DNA of 64,000 nucleotides from CAWKAO01 sp963847665 (GTDB lineage Bacteria > Actinomycetota > Humimicrobiia > Humimicrobiales > Humimicrobiaceae). Position numbers and translations under genes: made by a program. The notes below the pieces were generated by a model. The model was not told where the DNA came from and did not search any database. It worked only from the letters and a program-made list of their open reading frames with translations. Below are positions 1-9,554 of this stretch, in pieces. How positions within the stretch are numbered: the first letter of the stretch is position 1; every line of letters starts with the position of its first letter. The stretch covers positions 124,001 through 188,000 of the forward strand of contig CAWKAO010000002.1 in assembly GCA_963847665.1 (NCBI GenBank), given 5' to 3'.

Positions 1-564
1 CGACCTGTCTTTGTTATATTTGCCCAGTCTGGGGCCCAATACCAGCGCTCCGGCAAGAGCCGAAAAACCACCGACCGAGTGAACGACTGTCGAACCAGCA
101 AAGTCTATCATACCCATCTGGCTCAACCATCCTCCACCCCAGATCCAGTGTCCCACGACCGGATAAACAAATGCAGTGATAACAACACAAAATATAAGAT
201 AGCTTATAAATTTAGTCCTCTCGGCCATTGCCCCGGAAACAATGGTAGCTGCAGTCGCAGCAAAGACTGCCTGGAAAAGCCAGATAGCAAAATTAGAAGT
301 ATCTGATGGGCTTATTAACCTCAGTAAAAATCCGTCAGTTCCAATAAATCCACCTGCAGATTTTCCGAACATAAGTCCATAACCTACGAAGAAAAAGATC
401 AGTAGTCCCAGGGAGACTGTCATGAAGTTCTTCATGATTATATTTACCGCATTTTTTGCCCTTGTAAATCCTGTCTCTACAAGTGTAAACCCTGCATGCA
501 TTGAAAAGACAAGAAAAGCTGCAAGTAGTATCCATATAAAATCAATTGCAGTTTTCGGATCCAT
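1..564 (-). CDS. amt: Ammonium transporter (Amt family), 3' end outside window
   Basis: Membrane channel that moves ammonium/ammonia across the cytoplasmic membrane. Only the N-terminal 188 residues are visible because the gene runs off the window edge. Seen: the Amt-type stretch HAGFTLVETGFTRAKNA near residue 23, HWIWGGGWL near residue 139, and DFAGSTVVH, whose Asp154 and His162 have the spacing of the Asp160/His168 pair of E. coli AmtB. The ATG at 564 follows GAAGGAGG at a 5-base gap, so the start is well supported. No glnK-like gene is visible, but it could lie beyond position 1. A fusion to a C-terminal signalling domain, known in some Amt proteins, cannot be excluded. Confidence 0.93.
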   Translation of the reverse strand, partial: MDPKTAIDFIWILLAAFLVFSMHAGFTLVETGFTRAKNAVNIIMKNFMTVSLGLLIFFFVGYGLMFGKSAGGFIGTDGFLLRLISPSDTSNFAIWLFQAVFAATAATIVSGAMAERTKFISYLIFCVVITAFVYPVVGHWIWGGGWLSQMGMIDFAGSTVVHSVGGFSALAGALVLGPRLGKYNKDRS

Positions 565-714
565 AGTGTCCTCCTTCAAAGTCTATGTAATATTAATGAT
601 CTTTTGATATACCAAGATAGTCCTATGACTAATGGCCATTCAAAATTATAATGATGACTAATTTTATAGGGAATTTTTTACAGAAAGGTTAAATGCAAGT
701 TAAATCTGTGTTAA

Positions 715-2463
715 TTATTTAAGGTGATTTTTTCTCGAAATTTTAGAAGATCTTTTACTTTTAAGGTAATCTTCCATTTCGTTTCTTACCATTGTGTTGG
801 CTATATCTTTCTTTTCAAGCCAGCCTTTTCTTGCAATATTGACGCCAAATCTGTATTCATCCAATCCTTCGAGGCTGTGAGCATCAGGGTTGATGAATAA
901 CTTTACTTTTTTTTCTTTCGCATATTTACAATGCTGCCAATCGAGATCCAGCCTGTATGGGCTGGAGTTTATCTCAAGGTCGACATCGAGATCTGCTGCA
1001 GCGTCTATTATCTTTATTATGTCTACATTATAAGGGTCTCGGGTGAGGAGCAGCCTGCCTGTGGGATGCGCAAGCATTGTCGAGTACTTGTTTGTCATAG
1101 CTTTGATGATCCGTTCGGTCATCTGTTTCTCCCCCATATTAAAGTTTGAATGGACAGCTATTATGACAAAATCAAATCTTTCAAGTATCTCATCAGCATA
1201 ATCAAGTGAGCCATCTGGCAGTATATCCGATTCAATACCTTTAAACATCTTAAAATCAGGGACTTTTTTATTTAGAAGGTCTATTTCTTTCAGGTATGCT
1301 GAAATCCTGTCTTCAGGGATACCACCTGCATACCAGGCAGTCCTTGAATGATCCGCCACACCACCGTATTCAAATCCCATTTTTTTTAAAGCTTCAACAG
1401 CATGCTCAAGCATCATGGTTCCATCACTGCTAATAGTGTGGAAATGAAAAATTCCTTTTATATCATCTATTTTGACCAGGTCCGGTAGTGATCTTCTTTG
1501 GGCAGCCTCTATTTCTCCTGTATTTTCCCTTAACTCAGGTTCTATATAGTCCATACCAAAGACTGCAAAAATATCTTTCTCGGTTTTACAGTTGATAAGT
1601 TTTTCTCCATCAAATAATCCGTACTCATTCATCTTGAGACCCATTTTTTTTGCAAGGGAACGCATTGCAGTGTTGTGTTCTTTACTGCCGGTAAAATGGT
1701 GGAGAGCATAAGGATACTGCTCATCGCTTACAGCACGGATATCAGCATTTATACCAGATATCAATCTTATGCTTGATTTAGTATCTCCCTTGGCGATCAC
1801 ATCTTCAGCTTCTTTAAGGCCTATAAAATAATCCATAACATCCTGCGGGTTATCAGTACTTGCGACAATATCTATATCCTTCACAGTCTCCCTTTTTCTT
1901 CTTATGCTGCCGCCAGGACTCGATCTTATAACAGATTTAAGTCCTGCTATTTTAGTATGTAATGCTTCTGCCACTGCCACTGCTTCTGAATATAGGTATC
2001 TCTCCTTATATTGTTTAATAAGTTCAATTCCCTTTAGAATATTTTCCTGTGTTCTTGCCCCAAAACCTGGCAGGTTTATAAGCTGGTTTTCAATGCAAGC
2101 ATATTCGAGTTCCTGTATTGTACTTAATCCCAGTTCATCATAAAGGTATTTTATTTTTTTTGGACCAAGCCTGGGGATTCTTAACATTTCTATAAGTCCA
2201 GGTGGAATGGACGCTTTTAATTTTTTATATATTTCAGGCAATTTTCCCTCTATTATTATTTTTACCTGCTCTGCGATGCTCTGCCCGATTCCTTTTATTG
2301 AGGTAAGGTCTTTTATGTCTATTCCAGTACTTAGATCTATATCGGAAACATCCAGTGCTCGTGCTGCTGTCTGGTATGCTCTTATTTTAAAAATATTTGC
2401 ACCTGCAAGTTCGTATAAAATACTGATCTCACTGAGGACCTTTACTACGTCTTTTTTATTCAT
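715..2463 (-). CDS. polX: DNA polymerase/3'-5' exonuclease PolX
   Basis: Family X DNA polymerase with a C-terminal PHP phosphoesterase domain, a gap-filling base-excision-repair enzyme. The 582 residues match the usual PolX length. Order: helix-hairpin-helix segments (about 50-70 and 95-140), nucleotidyltransferase core with GGSIRR (184-189), catalytic Asp196 and Asp198, third Asp241, then PHP from about 335. PHP metal ligands are visible at His340, His342, Asp371/His372, His438, His466, Asp527 and His529, so both active sites look intact. A second, divergent PolX lies at 21636. No good Shine-Dalgarno precedes the ATG. Confidence 0.95.
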   Translation of the reverse strand: MNKKDVVKVLSEISILYELAGANIFKIRAYQTAARALDVSDIDLSTGIDIKDLTSIKGIGQSIAEQVKIIIEGKLPEIYKKLKASIPPGLIEMLRIPRLGPKKIKYLYDELGLSTIQELEYACIENQLINLPGFGARTQENILKGIELIKQYKERYLYSEAVAVAEALHTKIAGLKSVIRSSPGGSIRRKRETVKDIDIVASTDNPQDVMDYFIGLKEAEDVIAKGDTKSSIRLISGINADIRAVSDEQYPYALHHFTGSKEHNTAMRSLAKKMGLKMNEYGLFDGEKLINCKTEKDIFAVFGMDYIEPELRENTGEIEAAQRRSLPDLVKIDDIKGIFHFHTISSDGTMMLEHAVEALKKMGFEYGGVADHSRTAWYAGGIPEDRISAYLKEIDLLNKKVPDFKMFKGIESDILPDGSLDYADEILERFDFVIIAVHSNFNMGEKQMTERIIKAMTNKYSTMLAHPTGRLLLTRDPYNVDIIKIIDAAADLDVDLEINSSPYRLDLDWQHCKYAKEKKVKLFINPDAHSLEGLDEYRFGVNIARKGWLEKKDIANTMVRNEMEDYLKSKRSSKISRKNHLK

Positions 2464-2734
2464 TTAACTTAGAACCATATTAAAATAATATAATAATTCA
2501 ATTCTTCTTACTTTGATTATACAGTTTTAGGGGCTACTTTTTAAATAAAAAAATACTATGCAAGTAGAATATAAAAATTACAAAATTAAATATTTATATC
2601 ATTTATTGTTTTATAATAATTTCAATTAATATTGTAAAAATTATTTAATTTATGTACTTATATAAAAAATTGATAAAATTGAAAAGACAACATTGATATA
2701 AAATGATTTAATTAAATGATACAAGGAAAAGTAT

Positions 2735-4780
2735 ATGCTGGATCTGAATATTTTTGTGGTGGTCTCTGCCATAACAGCAATTTTATCTTTTACATATATT
2801 ATATACTGCTGGATCAAGAAACCTTTTAGTAAGGCGAATAATAACTTTATTATTTTTTCCTTTACGATACTATTAATATCTGCAAGTAATCTTATTGTTT
2901 TAATCGTAGAAGACTTTAATACCGCAATGGCCGGGGCACCTTTTTTATATGCGGGAGTATTATTATCACCGATAGCCCAGCTCTTTCTTATTGTGGATTT
3001 TATTGAATTTTCTTATCCAATAGTAATGCAAAAATACAGGTATTTTTTTTATGTCATTCCTGCAGCAATCTGGATTTATTTGTATTTTACCGGTGACCTG
3101 CAAGTATCGAAGGTAGCAGCCGGCTATATGATGAGTTCGAGTGCTATGAGAATTATTTCTCCTATTTATTTAACAGGCTTAGAAATAATAATACTCATTA
3201 TTTTAATTCTGGAGATCTACCGGAGAAAGAAAACTGGTATTTTTTTTCTTAGTGTCTTGTTATTGCTTATCGGTATACTGACTTACATACTCGGGCAATC
3301 ATTGTATCAGGGATTTTTGATGATGGGGATTTTAAATAGAGTACCTTCTACAGCCATTTCTCTTGCAGCACTATATATTTTTATCCTGGTAAGTATGTTT
3401 TTTATAAAAATAGGGATCCAGGATCTTTCGCTGCAAAGTGTTTTTAAACAAATCCATGATTGTATAATAATCACCGATAATAATGGAGAAATATTAGAAG
3501 CCAATGAATGTATGAAGCAGAAACTTGGATTTGAAAAAACAGAGGTACTTAAAAGATTCACATCAGGGGAAATCAAAGCATCTTTATCCAAGATGCTTAA
3601 TAACAGTTCTAGCAGCGAAGATTTTTTCAACTCTCTTAAAGATAAGTCAGATAATAGCTTTAGCCATGATATTGTTTTTCCAGTCAAAGATGGTTCACAG
3701 ACATATAATGTACTTGTTTCTCCCATTCACGATAATAGAAACAAGATATTAGGGAAAATCGGGATATTCAGGGATATTTCGTCAATTAAAAGGCTCGAAA
3801 AAGACCTCTCTATTAAAAACGAAATATCCAATATTTTTTTAACGGTTCCAGATAATGAGATGTATGGTGAGTTATTGAAGATATTATTGAAACTTTTTGA
3901 TAGCACATATGGAATATTTGGTTACATCAATGAAGACGGGGACCTTGTGAGCCCTTCACTTACAAGAGATGTCTGGAATAAATGTAAAGTCGATAATAAG
4001 AGTATTGTATTTCCTCATAAGATCTGGGCCGGGATATGGGGAAAGGCAATAGTTGAAAGGCAATCACAATATTTTAATGAAGTCCACAAACTTCCTGAGG
4101 GGCATATGCCCATTTGCAGGGCAGTTGCAACTCCGATCGTATATAGGGGCAGATCGATCGGGGTTTTAGTGGTCGGAAATAAGCCTACAGATTATACTCC
4201 CGAGGACATCTTTACTCTGGAAGATATTGCAGATTTTATAGCGCCTGTTCTTTATTCAAGGGTTAAAAGTGATATCGAAGAAACAAAAAGATTAGAGTAT
4301 GAAAAGAAAATTGAATATTTATCTTTCCATGACAAACTTACAGGACTATACAATAGAAGGTATTTTGAGGAAGAAATAAAAAGACTTGATACACCCAGGC
4401 AGCTTCCTATAAGCATCATCATGGCAGACATAAATTACCTGAAAAAAGTAAATGATGCCTACGGACACAAGAAGGGTGACAGACTTATCAAGAGATCAGC
4501 GGAAATATTGCAGAATTCCTGTAGAAAAGAAGATATTCTGGCCCGATGGGGCGGGGATGAGTTTATAATAATGCTGACGAATGCAGGAGAAACTGAGACA
4601 AAAGAAGTGATCAAACGAATTGAAAAAGCTCAGGTCGGTAAAAAAATAAATGATGAGATCCAGGTAAGCATTTCACTTGGATTTTTTACCAAGACAAATA
4701 AATCCCAGAAAATAGAGAAAGTTATCGAAAAAGCTGACAAGAATATGTACGAAAATAAGATCAAAATGAAAGAAAACTGA
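2735..4780 (+). CDS. Seven-TM PAS-GAF diguanylate cyclase
   Basis: Predicted membrane sensor that makes c-di-GMP. Residues 1-225 hold seven hydrophobic segments of the kind seen in histidine-kinase 7TM sensor modules. A PAS-like domain follows (about 235-350), then GAF (about 370-510), then a GGDEF domain (about 520-681). The active-site loop is intact (RWGGDEF near residue 605). Five residues before it lies RKED, matching the RxxD inhibitory site, so product inhibition is likely. No EAL or HD-GYP domain is attached. The gene is transcribed divergently from polX across about 270 AT-rich bases. ACAAGGAAAAG precedes the ATG. The signal sensed is unknown. Confidence 0.9.
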   Translation: MLDLNIFVVVSAITAILSFTYIIYCWIKKPFSKANNNFIIFSFTILLISASNLIVLIVEDFNTAMAGAPFLYAGVLLSPIAQLFLIVDFIEFSYPIVMQKYRYFFYVIPAAIWIYLYFTGDLQVSKVAAGYMMSSSAMRIISPIYLTGLEIIILIILILEIYRRKKTGIFFLSVLLLLIGILTYILGQSLYQGFLMMGILNRVPSTAISLAALYIFILVSMFFIKIGIQDLSLQSVFKQIHDCIIITDNNGEILEANECMKQKLGFEKTEVLKRFTSGEIKASLSKMLNNSSSSEDFFNSLKDKSDNSFSHDIVFPVKDGSQTYNVLVSPIHDNRNKILGKIGIFRDISSIKRLEKDLSIKNEISNIFLTVPDNEMYGELLKILLKLFDSTYGIFGYINEDGDLVSPSLTRDVWNKCKVDNKSIVFPHKIWAGIWGKAIVERQSQYFNEVHKLPEGHMPICRAVATPIVYRGRSIGVLVVGNKPTDYTPEDIFTLEDIADFIAPVLYSRVKSDIEETKRLEYEKKIEYLSFHDKLTGLYNRRYFEEEIKRLDTPRQLPISIIMADINYLKKVNDAYGHKKGDRLIKRSAEILQNSCRKEDILARWGGDEFIIMLTNAGETETKEVIKRIEKAQVGKKINDEIQVSISLGFFTKTNKSQKIEKVIEKADKNMYENKIKMKEN

Positions 4781-4810
4781 TTAAAAGATCCACTAAAAAA
4801 TAAGTCAGTC

Positions 4811-4855
4811 TTGACAGAAAATCGTTTTCCTGTTATATTTAAGAAAATCGTTTTC
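4811..4855 (+). promoter_or_regulatory. Near-consensus promoter with twin LacI-type operators
   Basis: TTGACA (4811-4816), a 17-base spacer and TATATT (4834-4839) form a near-perfect sigma-70-type promoter ahead of the LacI-family gene. The inverted repeat GAAAATCGTTTTC occurs twice, at 4817-4829 inside the spacer and at 4843-4855 over the expected start site. Each has a central CG, as in LacI/CcpA-type operators. Start-to-start spacing is 26 bp. This predicts repression of the regulator gene by its own or a related product. Confidence 0.8.
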
Positions 4856-4896
4856 CTAAGTACTTTTATCTAATTTTTTTAGAGGGAATCTTTCCA

Positions 4897-5958
4897 TTGA
4901 AAAATAAAAATAAAAAGTCATCAATAAAAGATATCGCCAACGCGTCAGGTGTGTCTATTTCTACTGTCTCACATGTTATAAATAAATCAAAATTTGTCTC
5001 TGAACCTACAACCTTAAAAGTCCTCAGGGCAGTAAAAAAACTTGACTACAGGCCAAATACAATTGCCAGGAGCCTCAGGACAAAAAAAACCAGGACTATA
5101 GGAGTGCTGCTTCCTGACATATCCCAGCCTTTTTTTGCTCAGGTCGTAAGAGGAATGGAACAGGTAGCGACCGAAAGAAAATATACTCTTGTATTGGGAT
5201 GCACTTTTTATGACCTGGAAGAAGAAAAAAAACAGATAAACAGCCTCTTAGACCAGTCTATCGATGGACTTATTTTCTTTTGCGGTTATGACAGTTATGG
5301 CCATATTAAAGATGCATACAATAATCAGGTCTCGGTTGTAGTAGTCGACAGGGAACTGACAGATAAAAGTATTCCTTCAGTATTGATAGACAATAAACTG
5401 GCTATGCAAAATGCAGTAGAGTATTTGATCGAAAAGGGCCACAGGGATATAGGGTATATAACTTTTCCTTTTGCTAACCAGACTACTGTCAGAAAAAGAT
5501 ACGAAGGCTATTTAAAAGCGCTTCAAGAAAATGGAATAAAAATAAATCCTGATTATGTAATAATCGATGATTCCTTGAGATTAAATGAACTTAAAGCCAC
5601 CTATGATATTATGAAGGAAAAAATAGAGAATAATACGGTGCCGACAGCTTATGCAGTGCTTGCTGATTTTCTTGCCATAGGACTGATGAAAGCTCTAAAG
5701 GATCTCGATTACAGGATACCTCAGGATATCTCTGTCATAGGGTTTAATAATGAAAGTATCTGTGATTTTAGTGAGCCGCCACTGACTACTGTTAAGCAAC
5801 CTAAAAAACTTATGGGACTTACTGCTATGAATCTGCTTTTAGATATTATTGAAGATAAGCCAATAGAGAAATATAATATTATACTTCCTACGACAATAGC
5901 AGAGAGATGTTCTGTTGCAGCGCCATTAAATGTAAAGACTGAAGTGAAAACTATTTAA
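4897..5958 (+). CDS. LacI-family transcriptional regulator
   Basis: DNA-binding repressor with an N-terminal LacI helix-turn-helix (IKDIANASGVSISTVSHVIN, residues 9-28), a hinge helix (YRPNTIARSLR) and a periplasmic-binding-like effector domain to residue 353. The start is TTG at 4897, preceded by AGAGGGAATC. It is the first gene of the plus-strand cluster reaching 19260 and sits next to a sugar-type ABC transporter, so it probably responds to the imported substrate or a product. The twin palindromes in its own promoter imply autoregulation. The effector cannot be read from sequence. Confidence 0.93.
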   Translation: MKNKNKKSSIKDIANASGVSISTVSHVINKSKFVSEPTTLKVLRAVKKLDYRPNTIARSLRTKKTRTIGVLLPDISQPFFAQVVRGMEQVATERKYTLVLGCTFYDLEEEKKQINSLLDQSIDGLIFFCGYDSYGHIKDAYNNQVSVVVVDRELTDKSIPSVLIDNKLAMQNAVEYLIEKGHRDIGYITFPFANQTTVRKRYEGYLKALQENGIKINPDYVIIDDSLRLNELKATYDIMKEKIENNTVPTAYAVLADFLAIGLMKALKDLDYRIPQDISVIGFNNESICDFSEPPLTTVKQPKKLMGLTAMNLLLDIIEDKPIEKYNIILPTTIAERCSVAAPLNVKTEVKTI

Positions 5959-6028
5959 AATCGATCAGTCAGCCTATAAATGATTTTATGACCATAAAAG
6001 AGATCAAGTTAAAAAGAAAGGTAGATAA

Positions 6029-6670
6029 ATGACGGATTTCAGGGAAAAGTTAAAAAAATTAGTGTTTGATTTTGACATAGACAATGCTGAGTCAGTTGCC
6101 AAAGAAGCGATTGAATCAGGAATAGATCCTGTTGATGCAGCAAATGCACTAACAGAGGCTATACAGGTAGTAGGGGACCAGTTCGGGGCAGGTGACCTTT
6201 TCCTTCCAGATCTTGTATGTGCATCTGAAGTATTAAAAAAAGCTTTCCCCCCAATAAATACAGCAATAGAAGCAAAGGGCGCAAAACAGAAAAGTCTTGG
6301 AAAAGTTATAATAGGAACAGTCTTTGGAGATATCCATAATATTGGTAAAAATATGGTCGCAACCCTTCTTTATGCAGCAGGTTTTGAAGTAATTGATCTC
6401 GGGGTAAATGTTAAGAGTGAAGAATTCCTTAAGGCAATAAAAGAAAACAAACCTGAAGTGCTTGCAATGTCTGCTCTTCTTACAACTACTGCAATGGAAC
6501 AGAGAAATGTGATAGAAGGTTTAAAGAAAGAAGGGGTTAGAGACGACATCAAAGTCATAGTCGGCGGCTCTCCGGTAAACCAGGAATTTGCTGATTCAGT
6601 CGGAGCCGATGGTTATGGCGCCACTGCACCGGAAGGTGTAAGGCTTGTTAAGAGGCTACTTGGAATTTAA
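6029..6670 (+). CDS. Corrinoid protein (MtbC/MttC-like B12-binding)
   Basis: Methyl carrier for corrinoid-dependent methyltransferases. The 213 residues match the family: a helical cap (about 1-85, with GDQFGAGDLFLPDL) and a Rossmann-like B12 domain. DxHxxG is present as D101-I-H103-N-I-G106; His103 is the expected lower axial cobalt ligand. The conserved AMSALLTTT and VGGSPVNQEFADSVGADGYG follow. GAAAGG lies before the ATG. The gene is 26 bases upstream of an MttB-like methyltransferase, the usual pairing in methylamine and betaine demethylation systems, so the two are predicted to work together. Confidence 0.95.
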   Translation: MTDFREKLKKLVFDFDIDNAESVAKEAIESGIDPVDAANALTEAIQVVGDQFGAGDLFLPDLVCASEVLKKAFPPINTAIEAKGAKQKSLGKVIIGTVFGDIHNIGKNMVATLLYAAGFEVIDLGVNVKSEEFLKAIKENKPEVLAMSALLTTTAMEQRNVIEGLKKEGVRDDIKVIVGGSPVNQEFADSVGADGYGATAPEGVRLVKRLLGI

Positions 6671-6696
6671 ATTTAGGTAAAGGAAAGGCAGGTACC

Positions 6697-8145
6697 ATGC
6701 AGAACGGCTTTAAAAGGAAATTTGAACCGATAAAAATATTAACGGATAGCCAGGTCGAACAGATCCATTTATCGACTCTTGGTGTGCTTGAAGAGATCGG
6801 TTTTAAATATGAATCTGAAAAAGCACTAAAAGTCCTGGAGGAACATGGTTGTATCATCGATCACGATACTATGATAGCAAAAATACCCCCGAGTCTGGTC
6901 GAATGGGCTATTGCCAAAACACCATCAAGCTTCATGGTCAGAGCCCGGGATAAGAACAAAAGTGTTCGGTTTGGTGGCAATTCGGTATATTTCTTAAATT
7001 CTGCCGGAGCCCGGTATGTCGATATAGACACTGGAGATGTGACTATGCCTACACTGGAGCAGAACAATCTCGGAGTAATTGTGTCAGATGCGCTTGATAG
7101 CGTCCATGCATTTCCCTCATATACGCCTTACTTTGAGATCGAGGGTGTGCCACCGGTAATGTCCTGTCCAGTTTCCTGCGCACAACGGCACAGATTTTCC
7201 TCAAAACCTTCAAGAGGGGCCCAACCCACAGACTCTTTTATCTGGGAGACCCAGATAGCCCTTGCATGTGACGCACAACTCATGGGTTGTGTGGAAGGTG
7301 CTGCACCACTTTCCCTTGCAGAAGATCCGTGCAATGCAGCATTTTATTATCTTGAAGCAGGCTTTCCGATATATATCGCATCTGGTTCCATAATGGGCGG
7401 TTCACATCCGGTGACTATAGCTGGTGCTTCAGTTTCCCACAATGCTGAACTTCTCGCAATAATCGTCCTGTTGCAGTGTATAAGACCTGGCTGTGGAGTA
7501 ATAGCCAATAATTTTGTATCTGCAATGAATATGTCTACAGGAGACCTGAATTTTGGAACAGCTGCAATCGCACTGCATCAGATGGCATATAACCAGATAT
7601 GGCACGGGCTTTATAAGATACCGATCAATAATTGTGGTTCAGCTTTTTCAAATGCAAAGCTGATTGATTACCAGCTGGGTGCTGAAAAGCTTCCTCTTGC
7701 GATGTGCTCGGCCCTATCAGGCGCTTCTCTTATAACCATGCACGGCGGTGTTACTGCAGAACTTGCTTACAGCCCTATACTCGCGATAATCGATGATGAT
7801 ATCGCAAATACTATAGGAAGGATCATAGAAGGATTCGATATAACAGACGACCTAATTGGACTTGATGTAATAAACCTGGTAGGCTCTTCAGGTACGTTCC
7901 TCTCAACCAAGCAGACAAGGCAACACTGGAGAAGTGAAGATTATATACCTAAGATATTTGATAAGACGACCTATCAGGAATGGATAAATACAGGGAGAAA
8001 AACCGTAGTAGACATAGCCAAGGAGAAATATGAAGAGATAATATCAACACATAAACCGCTTCCACTGACACCGGAGCAGGATAAGGAAATCGACATGATA
8101 TTAAATGAAGCAACAAAATATTATAGGGAAAAGGGCTTGATATAA
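6697..8145 (+). CDS. MttB-family methyltransferase, non-pyrrolysine
   Basis: Member of the trimethylamine methyltransferase superfamily (MttB/MtgB; TIM barrel), which passes a methyl group from a substrate to the adjacent corrinoid protein. Length is 482 residues. The N-terminal pattern (LTDSQVEQIHLSTLGVLEEI) and GGSHPVTIAGA and HGGVTAELAYSPILAI segments are typical. The frame is open with no internal TAG, so this is the class without pyrrolysine, as in glycine-betaine, proline-betaine or carnitine enzymes. The substrate is not deducible. The sugar-type transporter directly downstream could import it, which is inference. Confidence 0.92.
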   Translation: MQNGFKRKFEPIKILTDSQVEQIHLSTLGVLEEIGFKYESEKALKVLEEHGCIIDHDTMIAKIPPSLVEWAIAKTPSSFMVRARDKNKSVRFGGNSVYFLNSAGARYVDIDTGDVTMPTLEQNNLGVIVSDALDSVHAFPSYTPYFEIEGVPPVMSCPVSCAQRHRFSSKPSRGAQPTDSFIWETQIALACDAQLMGCVEGAAPLSLAEDPCNAAFYYLEAGFPIYIASGSIMGGSHPVTIAGASVSHNAELLAIIVLLQCIRPGCGVIANNFVSAMNMSTGDLNFGTAAIALHQMAYNQIWHGLYKIPINNCGSAFSNAKLIDYQLGAEKLPLAMCSALSGASLITMHGGVTAELAYSPILAIIDDDIANTIGRIIEGFDITDDLIGLDVINLVGSSGTFLSTKQTRQHWRSEDYIPKIFDKTTYQEWINTGRKTVVDIAKEKYEEIISTHKPLPLTPEQDKEIDMILNEATKYYREKGLI

Positions 8146-8204
8146 AAAAGAGGTTCTTTAAGTATTTTAAATATTTTAAGTTTTTTTTTAAAAATCGATT
8201 AGTT

Positions 8205-8308
8205 GAGAGGAGGTAAAAATATTTTAATAAGATCTAACAAATAGGAGGTGAAAAGTAAAAAATATATTTATTAAAAAAAGATTTATTAAAAATAGTTTTA
8301 CAAGGAGA
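8205..8308 (+). promoter_or_regulatory. Three SD-like motifs upstream of the binding protein
   Basis: GAGAGGAGGT (8205-8214) and AGGAGGTG (8243-8250) precede the real ribosome binding site AAGGAGA (8302-8308). Neither upstream copy is followed by a useful reading frame. They may act as ribosome-binding mRNA stabilisers (STAB-SD type) for the abundant binding-protein message. This role is inferred. Confidence 0.4.
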
Positions 8309-8312
8309 GAAA

Positions 8313-9458
8313 ATGTATAAATTCAAATTAATAGGGATTATTGCTCTGATAGCAGCAATGGTAGTAGGCCTTAGCCTATTTTCAGCATGTCAGGCAGCAA
8401 CTCCTGAAACAGTTACAGTTGTGGAGACACAGATTGTGACTGAGACAAGTATCGTCGAAGTAGAAGTCACAGCTGCAGAAGCAGGAGCATATGACTATTA
8501 TGAAATGCTGAGAGCTTCTGCTGTGAAAAATGAGGCTTATCCTGATGCTCCAGCTGCGGGCCACACATTAGCTTTCACTAACATTATGGGTGGGATACCT
8601 TTCTGTGAATCTGTATGGCAGAATGTACAGGACCAGTGGGTTCTTGCTGGTGGAGATCCTGGGGATCTTTATTATGCAGATAATCAGTATGATGCAACAA
8701 TAGGTCTAAAAAATGCTGATATCATGCTTGCAAAGAGTCCTGATGCTCTTATCAACTTCCAGTTTGATTCAAAAGTCAACAGCATCATCGCAACAAAGTT
8801 TGGACAGGCCGGTATCCCGATAATCGCTGTCGATGTTCCTACACCGGGAGCACCATTTATGGGTGTTAATAACTTTAAAGTGGCTTATCTGGCTGGTGAA
8901 GTAGCTATTGAATATGTTGAGACACTGGGTGGAATTGATATGATCGATAACATTATTCTCATGCAGATGCCTTCCGGTGGTGAAGTAGTAATGCTTCGTT
9001 CAGAAGGTTTTTACCAGGCATTTGCTGATAAATACGGTGCAGATGTTGTAGATCCAATGACAATCAGGGCAGATGGTGGAGCAGGTGAAGCAGAGCAGGC
9101 TAATAAGGCAATGACTGATGTACTTTCCACTATACCTGATGCTGAATACTGTATATTGACCTCTATTAATGCACAGACAATGAGTGGTATTCTTTCAGCA
9201 ATACAGACAGCTGGAAGATGGGATCCTGAAAAATGGATAGTCATAACTCAGGGTGCAGACGAAACAGCTAATCAGCAGGTTGTAGACGGTTTAGTAAAAG
9301 CATCCATCGCCTACTTCCCGGAGAAATACGGAGAATACCTGGTACCTGCATCAGTAGCACTTATGAAGGGTGAAGTTGTTCCTCCATTCATGTATGTAGA
9401 TAATGTTGTAATTTCCATGGATAATATGGCAGAATATTATCCTGAAATGGTAAAATAA
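8313..9458 (+). CDS. Sugar-type ABC transporter substrate-binding lipoprotein
   Basis: Extracytoplasmic binding protein of the ribose/rhamnose class (periplasmic-binding-protein-like fold, 381 residues). The signal peptide ends in SLFSAC with Cys26 as predicted lipidation site, followed by a Glu/Thr/Val-rich linker to about residue 55. The mature domain has the two-lobed pattern, for example AGIPIIAVDVPTPGAPFMGVNN and SAIQTAGRWDPEKW. It is followed by an ATPase and two permeases, giving the one-binding-protein, one-ATPase, two-permease order seen in RhaSTPQ rhamnose importers. A RhaM-like gene downstream fits, but the actual ligand is unknown and may be a methylated compound. Confidence 0.92.
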   Translation: MYKFKLIGIIALIAAMVVGLSLFSACQAATPETVTVVETQIVTETSIVEVEVTAAEAGAYDYYEMLRASAVKNEAYPDAPAAGHTLAFTNIMGGIPFCESVWQNVQDQWVLAGGDPGDLYYADNQYDATIGLKNADIMLAKSPDALINFQFDSKVNSIIATKFGQAGIPIIAVDVPTPGAPFMGVNNFKVAYLAGEVAIEYVETLGGIDMIDNIILMQMPSGGEVVMLRSEGFYQAFADKYGADVVDPMTIRADGGAGEAEQANKAMTDVLSTIPDAEYCILTSINAQTMSGILSAIQTAGRWDPEKWIVITQGADETANQQVVDGLVKASIAYFPEKYGEYLVPASVALMKGEVVPPFMYVDNVVISMDNMAEYYPEMVK

Positions 9459-9496
9459 TGATCATTTTGTATAAAGTGATAAATTAAACATGAGAT

Positions 9497-9531
9497 CGGG
9501 GAGGCTAAGGTATCTAGCTTTAGTCTCCCCG
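9497..9531 (+). other. Stem-loop between binding-protein and ATPase genes
   Basis: CGGGGAGGCTAA (9497-9508) pairs with TTAGTCTCCCCG (9520-9531) as a 12-bp stem with one G-U pair and an 11-base loop. No T-run follows, so it looks like an mRNA-stabilising or processing hairpin rather than a full terminator. Such a site would let the binding protein be made in excess over the membrane components. Confidence 0.7.
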
Positions 9532-9554
9532 GTTGCTATAAGGATGGTGATACT

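Noticed and set aside
3307..3726. 139-codon minus-strand frame
   Set aside because: Antisense to the PAS region of the diguanylate cyclase; composition is Leu/Ser-rich as expected from a mirror of a coding frame.
6697..8145. Pyrrolysine-containing MttB
   Set aside because: The frame is continuous with no TAG, and no pyl genes are seen; TAG serves as a normal stop elsewhere.
8205..8300. Small gene behind the SD-like motifs
   Set aside because: No start codon lies at a usable distance from the first motif, and the only frame at the second (GTG within the motif) ends after eight codons.
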